Part shown: piece by piece, positions 17,091 to 26,211 of the stretch
Layout of the letters: each line of letters opens with the position of its first letter
Numbering within the stretch: the first letter of the stretch is position 1
Source of the DNA: Adiutrix sp031553735
GTDB lineage: Bacteria > Desulfobacterota > Desulfarculia > Adiutricales > Adiutricaceae
Direction: 5' to 3'
Assembly: GCA_031553735.1 (NCBI GenBank)
Contig: JAVBLB010000007.1
Coordinates: 31,101-95,100 of the forward strand
DNA length: 64,000 nt
Notes under the pieces: model-generated
Told to the model about the DNA's origin: nothing
Databases searched by the model: none
What the model saw: only the letters and a program-made list of their open reading frames with translations
Program-made: the position numbers and the translations under genes

Positions 17091-17718
17091 TTTATTAAGA
17101 CCCCACGGACTACAGAAAATCGAACACCGCCATATCGGTCGGTCAAACCATTCCGGATTCCCGGCAATAACAACTTTATCAACGCCCCGGAGTGGCCAGG
17201 CACCGCCGCGACCGCGTCATGGACGGGTTGCGGCAAATGAAAAGTCTGTTTGGACCACTATCGGGAATGTTCTCAATTTTACCATTTTTCCATCAGTTGG
17301 GGACCAGATTCCCGGTAACAGGTCACCCGAAAACCTATGTGGTCTTTGCGGAGTGTAAAACGTTTCCATCTCTCCGTCAATATCCGGGCCTCCCGCACAG
17401 TGCAAACAGCTCGCCGGGCAGATATTCACCGCGGAATTTGCCGTTGACGATTTCACGCGGTCGTTTCCCCAAAGGGCCGCCGATGGCCTGAACACAGTCA
17501 ACCGCTTTTCGGTGTCGCATTGCCCATTGGGGGTTCAGACGTCTTGCATTATATAGCGATTTGTGCCATAATAAAAGCCAAGAGGTGGAGAGGATTCCAA
17601 GCCTCTGACGGAAAAGGAAATCGCGGCGGACGACAGTTCGCCGCCCCCAGCCCGGATAACATTTTTCGCCGGCCGGGAAGCGGTCCCGCCATCCGCCGGT
17701 TCCGATACACAGTGATCT
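17091..17718. other. Intergenic region without recognisable gene
   Basis: About 630 bp upstream of the kinase gene (minus strand) and downstream of the NifA-like regulator. Six-frame reading gives only short overlapping frames without ribosome-binding sites or familiar motifs. Base composition is mixed, between the AT-rich kinase gene and the GC-rich backbone. It may hold decayed sequence. Confidence 0.5.
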
Positions 17719-19401
<1,683 letters not shown>

Positions 19402-19539
19402 CACTCGCCCTGAATCGCGTTGCTTCCCGATCGCGGCGGCCCGCCGGCGGCAATTGTAATTATGGGGAAATGGCGTGTATTTAAAACTTGGGGCATCTGT
19501 TTCAAAGCTCTATCCGGGGCAGTTTCCCCGGGAACCTAT

Positions 19540-19680
19540 CCGAAACCGCCCGCCTTGGGGCGGTTTCGGTATCTTTCAAGCTTATCAGCTTGAATCTCAA
19601 TATTATCGCAAGGTATTGCGATTTGTGGTCCAGGGGACTCTGTCCCCTGGCAGGGGTTTGGGGACGGAGCCCCCATGCTT
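19540..19680. repeat. Composite palindromic GC-rich repeat, copy 1
   Basis: It consists of a hairpin at 19540-19569 (CCGAAACCGCCCG...GGGCGGTTTCGG), an imperfect palindrome TCAAGCTTATCAGCTTGA at 19576-19593, a perfect hairpin CCAGGGGAC-TCT-GTCCCCTGG at 19630-19650 and a GGGG...CCCC stem. The first hairpin and the GGGGCTCCGNCCCC-AAACCCC-GCCAGGGG block recur in inverted orientation at 37014-37093 (one mismatch over 30 bp in the first hairpin) and, more loosely, at 63831-63920. Confidence 0.7.
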
Positions 19681-19732
19681 TAAAAGGCCGCCTTTCCGCC
19701 ATAATGAGAATCGCCGCCCGCCAGGAATACTG

Positions 19733-19761
19733 TTGACGCCGTTCCCCTGGAAGGATATTAT
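19733..19761 (+). promoter_or_regulatory. Sigma-70-type promoter of hisH
   Basis: TTGACG, a 17-bp spacer, then TATTAT (five of six matches in each box). The predicted start would be near 19768, about 33 nt upstream of the hisH ATG. Confidence 0.6.
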
Positions 19762-19800
19762 ACTACCACAAAATATCCTTCAAGGTTTTTGGTTTTTTTT

Positions 19801-20436
19801 ATGATCGCCATCATCGACTATCAGGCCGGCAACCAGACCAGCGTCAAGCGGGCTTTCGACGCCCTGGGGGTGCCTTCCGAAATCACCGCCGATCCGGCCA
19901 GGCTCAAGGCCGCCGACGGCCTCCTCTTCCCCGGGGTGGGAGCCGCCGGCCAGGCCATGGCCCTGTTGACCCGGACCGGGCTGGACGCCGTCATCCGGGA
20001 GGCGGCCGGCCTTAGGCCCTTCCTGGGCATCTGCCTGGGCTGCCAGATCATGCTGGAATCCAGCGAGGAAGACGGGGGCACCCCGACCCTGGGCATTATC
20101 CCCGGCCGCAACCGGCGTTTCGACCCCCGGCTGCCGGACGAAACCGGCCGGCCCATCCGCATCCCCCACATGGGCTGGAACAACCTGCGCCCCCTGGCGG
20201 AGAGCCCGCTTCTGGCCGGCCTCGGCGAGCGGGACCAGTTCTATTTCGTCCACGGCTACTACCCGGAGCCGTCCCCGGAATACGTCCTGGGCGTCACCGA
20301 GTACGGCCTGGAGTTCGCCTCGGTCTTCGGCCGCGACGGCCTGTGGGCGGTGCAGTTCCATCCCGAGAAGAGCGGCCCCCCGGGCCTTCGGATCCTCAAA
20401 AATTTCCATGATTACTGCGTAGCCCGGCGCGGCTGA
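19801..20436 (+). CDS. hisH: Imidazole glycerol phosphate synthase, glutamine amidotransferase subunit HisH
   Basis: This 211-residue class I glutaminase releases ammonia from glutamine and channels it to HisF in histidine biosynthesis. The nucleophile Cys78 lies in GICLGCQIML, and the His-Glu pair is in WAVQFHPEKSG. The start is ATG 19801 (MIAIIDYQAGN), the family-standard N-terminus; an in-frame TTG at 19789 would add VFF and is less likely. hisF follows after 18 bp. No other his genes are in the window, so this is an isolated hisHF pair. Such pairs can also serve other pathways (for example surface-sugar amidines), but the HisF partner looks canonical. Confidence 0.92.
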   Translation: MIAIIDYQAGNQTSVKRAFDALGVPSEITADPARLKAADGLLFPGVGAAGQAMALLTRTGLDAVIREAAGLRPFLGICLGCQIMLESSEEDGGTPTLGIIPGRNRRFDPRLPDETGRPIRIPHMGWNNLRPLAESPLLAGLGERDQFYFVHGYYPEPSPEYVLGVTEYGLEFASVFGRDGLWAVQFHPEKSGPPGLRILKNFHDYCVARRG

Positions 20437-20454
20437 GGCGGACCCGGAGTACCC

Positions 20455-21231
20455 ATGCTTTCCAAACGCATCATACCCTGCCTGGACGTGCGCGACGGGC
20501 AACTGACCAAGGGAGTCCGCTTCCAGGGCAACATCGACCTGGGCGACCCGGTGGAGGTGGCCCGGCGCTACTATGAAGAAGGCGCCGACGAAATCGTGTT
20601 TTACGACATCACCGCCTCGGCCGAGGGGCGGGGCATCTTCCTGGACGTGGTGGAGCGGGTGGCCGAGACCATCTTCATTCCCTTCAGCGTCGGGGGCGGG
20701 CTGTCCACGGTGGCTCAGATGCGGTCGGTGCTCCTGGCCGGGGCCGAAAAGGTGTCGGTGAATTCGGCGGCGGTCCAAAATCCCGGACTCATCGCCGAGG
20801 GAGCGGCGGCCTTCGGTTCCCAGGCCATCGTGCTGGGGCTGGACGCCAAAAAAGTGCCGGTGACCGCCGAAATTCCTTCAGGCTATGAAGTGGTCATCCG
20901 GGGCGGACGCACCCCCACCGGCCTGGACGCCCTGGCCTGGGCCAGGCGGGCCGAGGAACTGGGCGCCGGGGAAATCTGCCTCAACGCCATCGACACCGAC
21001 GGCACCAAAGACGGCTATGAACTGACCATCACCGCACTGGTGGCCGAGGCCGTTTCCATCCCGGTCATCGCCTCCGGCGGAGCCGGGGAACCCCGGCACC
21101 TTCACGAGGTGCTGACCACGGGCCGGGCTTCGGCCGCGCTGGTGGCCTCCATCGTCCATTTCAACGAATACAGCCTGCCCCAGTTGAAGTCCTATCTCCA
21201 CGAGCGCGGCTGCCCGGTTCGGCTGATCTAG
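20455..21231 (+). CDS. hisF: Imidazole glycerol phosphate synthase, cyclase subunit HisF
   Basis: This 258-residue TIM barrel converts PRFAR plus ammonia to IGP and AICAR. Catalytic Asp11 is in IIPCLDVRDG, and the second acid is in VLGLDAK. Phosphate-binding loops SVGGGL and ASGGAG are present. The length is as usual for the family. It is co-transcribed with hisH and followed by two strong hairpins (21233-21275 and 21288-21328). Confidence 0.95.
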   Translation: MLSKRIIPCLDVRDGQLTKGVRFQGNIDLGDPVEVARRYYEEGADEIVFYDITASAEGRGIFLDVVERVAETIFIPFSVGGGLSTVAQMRSVLLAGAEKVSVNSAAVQNPGLIAEGAAAFGSQAIVLGLDAKKVPVTAEIPSGYEVVIRGGRTPTGLDALAWARRAEELGAGEICLNAIDTDGTKDGYELTITALVAEAVSIPVIASGGAGEPRHLHEVLTTGRASAALVASIVHFNEYSLPQLKSYLHERGCPVRLI

Positions 21232-21232
21232 A

Positions 21233-21275
21233 GCGCTTTTCATTTTAAAGGTCATGAGCATGAAATGAAAAGCGC
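21233..21275 (+). terminator. Strong hairpin after hisF
   Basis: 13-bp perfect arms: GCGCTTTTCATTT (21233-21245) and AAATGAAAAGCGC (21263-21275), beginning 1 bp after the hisF stop. It probably ends the hisHF transcript. There is no T-run on the plus strand, and the arms are AT-rich in the middle. Confidence 0.55.
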
Positions 21276-21287
21276 CCGGATGTTTGC

Positions 21288-21328
21288 GCGTTTTACAATT
21301 TATCTGTCTTTGATAAATTGTAAAACGC
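21288..21328. repeat. Perfect 17-bp inverted repeat
   Basis: GCGTTTTACAATTTATC (21288-21304) and its exact complement (21312-21328) around a 7-base loop. Together with the preceding hairpin it forms a double stem-loop whose outer ends are themselves similar (GAGCGCTTTTCA and, reversed, GAGCGTTTTACA). It may be a second terminator or a small mobile palindrome. Confidence 0.6.
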
Positions 21329-21394
21329 TCCAGGATCCGGCCTTTTTATCATTATCACCTATTATCATTATCGTATCATTACCGCCCCAAAACC

Positions 21395-21420
21395 GTCATC
21401 CCGGCGAAAGCCGGGATGAC
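21395..21420. repeat. Palindromic GTCATCCCGG-type repeat
   Basis: GTCATCCCGG-CGAAAG-CCGGGATGAC: a perfect 10-bp stem of the kind dispersed in many proteobacterial genomes. It follows a run of short ATTATCA repeats (21359-21382). Only one copy is visible in this window. Confidence 0.6.
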
Positions 21421-21906
21421 GGGAGACGAACGGTACGCCAAAAACTATTCAAACCAGGCGGAGCCGGGTTTACACGCCCGCGGAGGCGGGCCCGGCCCAT
21501 AAAAGAAGAGCGGGGCTGACCCAGCACCACGCTGAAAGTCAACCCCGCCGAGTAGACCGGGACCAAAAGTCCCTGTTGAGGCAGGCTGGGAGATGAATCC
21601 CCCAGAGTATGAGACGGGGTGGGCACCCCAATATATGGAAGGTAGAGAGGGTCAGGCCCTCGGCAGGAAAATTTTTTTTCAACAGGCCCGCTCCTGTAAA
21701 AAACCTTCGGGGCGAAAGTAAACTTTATCATTTAGAGACGCCCAAAGCTTAAGGTCACTAAGTCGATGGGATTAGATATATTTAAATCACCCGATCAAAA
21801 CGTCAATTTTTTGGTCAAAATGAGAAATTATATCAGCTAAAATTAGCTTGCCGTTCTCTTGCTGATATGTAGTAGCGAAAAATGTGCCAACAGTTATCAG
21901 AACTCT

Positions 21907-22056
21907 TAATAAATGCTCCGAGCACTTTTTAAAGTCCGAATCGACCCGAAAATGACGCCCCTGAAGGCCTCAGCCCTCCCCCGGCCCATCGGGAGTCCGA
22001 TGATGTCCAGCGCCGCCGAAAGAGCCTTTATTGAGATTTCAAATAACATTTCATCA
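21907..22056 (-). pseudogene. Possible C-terminal remnant of a DapA/aldolase-like lyase
   Basis: An open 49-codon stretch on the minus strand reads EMLFEISIKALSAALDIIG followed by LPMGRGRAEAF, then runs to TAA at 21907-21909. The KAALxxxGLPxG pattern resembles the C-terminal end of dihydrodipicolinate synthase/N-acetylneuraminate lyase family proteins. A stop lies just upstream and nothing else of the domain is left. The resemblance is short and could be chance. Confidence 0.25.
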
Positions 22057-22409
22057 ACTTACAGGGCTGATCAATACATTTGGATTTTTATCGGGCCCGC
22101 CCGGCAATCAGAGCCAACAGAGGTCTCCAGAGGCTGGCGGGGTCGAAAAGAGCCTGAAGCGCTCTTTAGGCTTTGGCCGGACCTCTAAAAATGACCGTAT
22201 ATGGACTCGATCCGGCCAAATATGGGCACGTGACAGCATTTAGTCAAAACCGATTTGCCGGACTCCCACATCTTGAAAAAATACCCCGGCGGGCACCATA
22301 TGCGCCCCCGGCCGGACGCCGGCTCCCCCGAATCGGTTCCTGGTACATTCCCGAACCCGGGCCGGCGGCCAAAAATGAGGGCCACCGGCGGTGAATTCGG
22401 ATTTATCGC

Positions 22410-22438
22410 TTGGCTTTCGTCGGATTCCTAACTATAAT
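22410..22438 (+). promoter_or_regulatory. Candidate sigma-70 promoter upstream of gatB
   Basis: TTGGCT, 17 bp, TATAAT (perfect -10, moderate -35). It lies about 265 bp before the gatB start, implying a long leader containing G-rich sequence. No riboswitch or T-box signature was seen in that leader. Confidence 0.45.
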
Positions 22439-22705
22439 GTAAGACGCTCGCGTCCCGTCCGCAAGGGGGGGGCCATCAGCCCGGCCACCCCCGGGCACCG
22501 ATCTCTCTAGGCTGTCTCTAAAAAGGCCGGCCCGCTTGGCTTGATGTGTCGCGGCCCGCGCCGCCATCCCCGGTTACGGCCGGAGGTGATCGATTCGCCG
22601 TTCCGGCCGAGAGGGCGGACCCGGCGTCGTTGGGCTCTCCGGGGCCTGACCGAATGCGCTTCCGAGTGAAACGACCCTTTTAGAGCTGGCCTGAAGGAAG
22701 GCCAC

Positions 22706-24142
22706 ATGACCGATATGGAACCCGTCATCGGCTTGGAAATACACACCCAGCTGAAAACCGCCACCAAGCTTTTCTGCTCCTGCCGCGCCGCCAGTGGCGC
22801 CGAACCCAACCGCCACATCTGCGAGATCTGCTCCGGCCAGCCGGGCGCCCTGCCCCGCCTGAATCTCCGGGCGGTGGAGTTGGCCGCCCTGGCCGGGCTG
22901 GCCCTGGGCTGCCGGGTCAATGAAGTCTCCATTTTCTCCCGCAAGAACTACTTTTATCCGGACCTTCCGGGGGGCTTCCAAACCTCCCAGCTCGATCCGC
23001 CCATCTGCCAGGGCGGCGGGCTGACCATCGGCGACCCGGCCGGAACCAAGCATATCCGCCTCAACCGCATCCACCTGGAAGACGACGCCGGCAAGTGCCT
23101 GCACGACGAACAGCGCGGCCAGACCCTGGTCGATCTCAACCGGGCCGGCACCCCCCTGATCGAGATCGTCACCGAGCCGGACTTCCGCTCTTCGGGCCAG
23201 GTGGTGGAGTTCCTGAAGAAGCTGCACGGTATCCTGGTCCATCTGGAAGTCACCGAAGGCCGCCTGGAGGAAGGCGAATTCCGCTGCGACGTCAACATCT
23301 CCCTTCGGCCCCGGGGGGCGGATTACTTCGGCACCCGCTGCGAAATCAAGAATCTCAATTCCTTCCGCCACGTGGCCCAGGCGGTGGAATATGAAATCGT
23401 GCGTCAGGGCGGCCTCTACGACCAGGGGCGGTCGGTGTTTCAGGAGACCCGCCTCTTCGACCCGGCCCGCCAGGAGACCCGGGCCCTGCGGTCGAAAGAG
23501 GAAGCCCACGATTACCGCTACTTTCCCCAGCCCGATGTGCCCCCGGTGGCGGTCAGCCCGGAGCTTCTGGAGCGCCTCAAAGCCGGGATGCCGGAGTTGC
23601 CCGACCAGGTGCGGAACCGCCTTCTGGAACAGGGCCTGACCGAGGAACAGGCGGACGTGCTGCTGGACCGCCGGCGGGCCGTGGAATATTTCGACGCCGC
23701 CTGCGGGCATCTGAGCGAGCCCCGGCGGGTGGCCGTGCTGATGCTGGAGCTTCTGCTCCCGGCCTGCCAGCGGGACAACATTTCCCCGGCCGAGTGCCGC
23801 CTGCCCCCGGCCGGCCTGGCCGCCCTGGGGCGACTGATGGCCGACAACACCCTGAGCCGCCGGGCGGCTTACGAACTCTTCCCCGAGCTGTTCGAAACCG
23901 GCGGGGACCCGGCCGAACTGGCCCGGGCCAAGGGACTGGGCCAGATTTCCGACGCCGGGGCCCTGTCGTCCCTGGCGGCCGAGATCATCGCCGCCCACCC
24001 CGAGGAAGCCCGCAAATACCGGGATGGGCAGGATAAAATCCTCTCTTTCTTCGTCGGCCAGTTGATGCGCCGCAGCCAGGGCGCGGCCAACCCCAAGCTG
24101 GCCGGGGAAGTCCTGTCGGGCCTCCTGCGGCCGGGCGCCTGA
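22706..24142 (+). CDS. gatB: Aspartyl/glutamyl-tRNA amidotransferase subunit B
   Basis: This 478-residue protein starts at ATG 22706 behind GAAGGAAGG. Family signatures are GLEIHTQLKT at the start, CEICSGQPGALPRLN, and the C-terminal YqeY-like tRNA-binding domain (about 330-478). With GatA and GatC it amidates misacylated Glu-tRNA(Gln) or Asp-tRNA(Asn). The presence of the complex suggests the organism lacks GlnRS and/or AsnRS. It is first of the gatB-C-A set. Confidence 0.96.
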   Translation: MTDMEPVIGLEIHTQLKTATKLFCSCRAASGAEPNRHICEICSGQPGALPRLNLRAVELAALAGLALGCRVNEVSIFSRKNYFYPDLPGGFQTSQLDPPICQGGGLTIGDPAGTKHIRLNRIHLEDDAGKCLHDEQRGQTLVDLNRAGTPLIEIVTEPDFRSSGQVVEFLKKLHGILVHLEVTEGRLEEGEFRCDVNISLRPRGADYFGTRCEIKNLNSFRHVAQAVEYEIVRQGGLYDQGRSVFQETRLFDPARQETRALRSKEEAHDYRYFPQPDVPPVAVSPELLERLKAGMPELPDQVRNRLLEQGLTEEQADVLLDRRRAVEYFDAACGHLSEPRRVAVLMLELLLPACQRDNISPAECRLPPAGLAALGRLMADNTLSRRAAYELFPELFETGGDPAELARAKGLGQISDAGALSSLAAEIIAAHPEEARKYRDGQDKILSFFVGQLMRRSQGAANPKLAGEVLSGLLRPGA

Positions 24143-24199
24143 TCGGCCGCAACAGGTTGCGATTTTAAAATTATACGCTGATTATACTAAGGATATGCA

Positions 24200-24508
24200 A
24201 TGCCCATCGACCTGGAAACCGTTCTGCACACCGCCGAACTGGCCCGGCTGGACCTGACCCGGGGTTTAAGCCCCGAGGAGGCCCCGGCCGCCCTGGCCAA
24301 GCTGGCCGAGGAAATGGCCGGCATCGTCGGCCACATCGACATCCTGGGCGAAGTCGACACCACCGGGGTCGAACCCCTCTATTCGCCCATGCTGGAGCCG
24401 ATCGGTCCCCGGGCCGACCGGCCCGCCAACGGCGAGATCACCGAGGACATCCTGGCCCAGGCCCCGGACCGCTTCGGCCAGTTTTTCGCCGTGCCCAAAA
24501 TTCTGTAA
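24200..24508 (+). CDS. gatC: Aspartyl/glutamyl-tRNA amidotransferase subunit C
   Basis: This 102-residue protein fits the family length (about 95-100). It has the N-terminal helix (VLHTAELARLDLT), the central IVGHIDILGEVDTTGVEP block and a C-terminal FFAVPKIL typical of GatC. It clamps GatA and GatB together. It lies 57 bp after gatB and 82 bp before gatA; a dispersed repeat occupies the gap to gatA. Confidence 0.93.
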   Translation: MPIDLETVLHTAELARLDLTRGLSPEEAPAALAKLAEEMAGIVGHIDILGEVDTTGVEPLYSPMLEPIGPRADRPANGEITEDILAQAPDRFGQFFAVPKIL

Positions 24509-24512
24509 GCCG

Positions 24513-24582
24513 ACCGTTACCGGACGACCAATTTTCAGCCAGACCGCCTTTCGGCGGCGCATCGCCCCACCCGGGGCCCGGA
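24513..24582. repeat. Dispersed GGACGACCAA repeat, copy A
   Basis: About 70 bp with the core CGGACGACCAATTTTC, then ...CCGC-TTTCGGCGGCGCAT-GCCCCA-CGGGGC. Related copies lie at 28129-28195, 35173-35262 and 42060-42155, always between genes. It includes a GCCGCCTTTCGGCGGC-like stem. Here it fills most of the gatC-gatA gap. Confidence 0.7.
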
Positions 24583-24590
24583 TATATATA

Positions 24591-26036
24591 ATGAACGCAC
24601 TCCATCAACTGACCCTGACCGAGGCCGCCGAAAAGCTTCAGGCCCGCGAAATCAGCGCCACGGAACTGACCACCGCCTGCCTGGCGCGCATCGAGGCCAC
24701 CGAGCCCACGGTCCAGGCCTGCCTGACGGTCATGGACGATCTGGCCCTGGACCGGGCCGCCCAGCTGGACCGCGAGGGCCCCGACCCCGACCGGCCGCTG
24801 TGGGGCGTGCCGCTGACCCTGAAGGACCTCTACTGCACCAAAGGCGTGCGCACCACCGCCGCCTCCCGCATGCTGAACCAGTATGTGCCCAGCTACGACG
24901 CCGAGGTGGTGACCCGGCTCCAGGCGGCCGGGGCGGTCATGGTGGCCAAGACCAACCTCGACGAGTTCGCCATGGGGTCCTCCACCGAATTTTCGGCCTT
25001 CGGCCCGACCCGCAACCCCTGGAACCCCGACAAGGTGCCCGGCGGCTCCAGCGGCGGGGCGGCGGCCAGCATCGCCGCCTACCAGACCCCCGGGGCCCTG
25101 GGCACCGACACGGGGGGCTCCATCCGCCAGCCGGCCTCCCTGTGCGGCTGCGTGGGGCTCAAGCCGACCTACGGCCGGGTCTCCCGATACGGCATCATCG
25201 CCTTCGCCAGTTCGCTGGACCAGCCCGGCCCCCTGGCCCGCCGGGTCCGGGACTGCGCCCGGCTCCTGCAGGTCATGGCCGGCCCCGACGAACGCGACAA
25301 CGCCGTCTCGACCCATCCGGTGGATGACTATGTCTCCGCGCCGCCGGCCAAACTGCGGGGCCTGAAACTGGGCCTGCCCCGGGAGCTGTGGGAAGCCCGG
25401 CTGGATCCCGAGGTGGGCACGGTCGTCCAGGCCGCGGCCCGGGCCCTGGAATCGGCCGGGGCGGAACTGCGGCCCATGAGCCTGCCGAACCTGCGCTATT
25501 CGGTGGCCGCCTATTACATCCTGGCCACGGCCGAAGCCAGCACCAACCTGGCCCGGTTCGACGGCGTGCGCTACGGCTATCGGGCCAAGAATCCCAAAGA
25601 TCTCAACGATCTGTATGTGGCTTCCCGCAGCGAGGCCCTGGGGCCGGAAGTCCGTCGGCGGATTTTGTTGGGCACCTTCGCCCTGTCGTCTGGCTATTAT
25701 GAAGCCTATTTCAAGAAGGCGGCCCGGGTGCGCCGCCTGATTCGGGACGACTATTTCCGGGCCCTGGAGGAATGCGACTTCCTGTGCAGCCCCATCACCT
25801 CCGCTCCGGCCTGGGACTTCGGCAGCTTCGTCGACGACCCCCTGACCGCCTATCAGTTGGATCTGATGACCCTGCCGGTCAACCTGGCGGGCCTGCCGGC
25901 CCTGTCGCTCCCGGTGGGGCTCGGCCCCCAAAGCCATCTGCCGGTGGGCCTCCAGCTGATCGGCCGCCCCTTCGGCGAGCGCGACCTTCTGGGCGCCGGG
26001 CTGGCCTTCGAAGAGGCCTTTCCGCCGCTGTTGTAG
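24591..26036 (+). CDS. gatA: Aspartyl/glutamyl-tRNA amidotransferase subunit A
   Basis: This 481-residue amidase supplies ammonia from glutamine. The Ser-cisSer-Lys triad is visible: Lys in MVAKTNLDEFAMGSS, cis-Ser in GGSSGGAAASIA and nucleophile Ser in DTGGSIRQPASLCG. The length fits the family. It is the last gene of gatBCA, with a strong hairpin at 26067-26103 downstream. Confidence 0.96.
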   Translation: MNALHQLTLTEAAEKLQAREISATELTTACLARIEATEPTVQACLTVMDDLALDRAAQLDREGPDPDRPLWGVPLTLKDLYCTKGVRTTAASRMLNQYVPSYDAEVVTRLQAAGAVMVAKTNLDEFAMGSSTEFSAFGPTRNPWNPDKVPGGSSGGAAASIAAYQTPGALGTDTGGSIRQPASLCGCVGLKPTYGRVSRYGIIAFASSLDQPGPLARRVRDCARLLQVMAGPDERDNAVSTHPVDDYVSAPPAKLRGLKLGLPRELWEARLDPEVGTVVQAAARALESAGAELRPMSLPNLRYSVAAYYILATAEASTNLARFDGVRYGYRAKNPKDLNDLYVASRSEALGPEVRRRILLGTFALSSGYYEAYFKKAARVRRLIRDDYFRALEECDFLCSPITSAPAWDFGSFVDDPLTAYQLDLMTLPVNLAGLPALSLPVGLGPQSHLPVGLQLIGRPFGERDLLGAGLAFEEAFPPLL

Positions 26037-26066
26037 GCCGCTGTGGCTTTTTGACCACATCTCGAA

Positions 26067-26103
26067 AAGGCCCTGATATTTTACGGCTGAATATCAGGGC
26101 CTT
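26067..26103. terminator. Perfect hairpin after gatA
   Basis: AAGGCCCTGATATT (26067-26080) pairs exactly with AATATCAGGGCCTT (26090-26103) around a 9-base loop, 31 bp after the gatA stop. It is a probable terminator of gatBCA. A U-tract is weak on both sides. Confidence 0.7.
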
Positions 26104-26211
26104 ATGCTATCGACCGGTCAGGCTTGGATCTTGCTTCCAAAGCAAGTCATCCCCTGTGAATCGGCGAATGAATCTCAAACAAACGTTTTATTTTTTTTCG
26201 GAGTCTGAATA

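Larger units (their letters stand above)
19402..19800. other. Divergent intergenic region with repeat and hisH promoter
   Basis: It contains a composite palindromic repeat (19540-19680) and the sigma-70-like promoter of hisH (19733-19761). Nothing coding was recognised. Confidence 0.6.
21421..22705. other. Long non-coding stretch between hisF and gatB
   Basis: 1.3 kb without an intact gene. 21530-21700 is rich in small hairpins (GGGAC-CAAAA-GTCCC, CTGGGAG...CCCCCAG, GGGGT-GGGC-ACCCC) and could be a structured RNA or element end; I do not recognise it. 21740-21910 is AT-rich. 21907-22056 encodes a possible lyase remnant on the minus strand. A gatB promoter candidate lies at 22410-22438, leaving a leader of about 260 nt. 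Two successive events of decay or insertion are likely. Confidence 0.5.

Noticed and set aside
20455..21231. HisF-like enzyme of a surface-sugar pathway (WbuZ type)
   Set aside because: All canonical HisF motifs are present and no sugar-modifying genes are nearby; ordinary histidine synthesis is simpler.
21395..21420. CRISPR repeat unit
   Set aside because: There is only one copy, palindromic, with no spacers or cas genes. It is a common dispersed GTCATCCCGG-type palindrome.
26037..26211. glmS ribozyme upstream of glmS
   Set aside because: No recognisable glmS ribozyme core was seen in the 175 bp. The only structure is a terminator hairpin.
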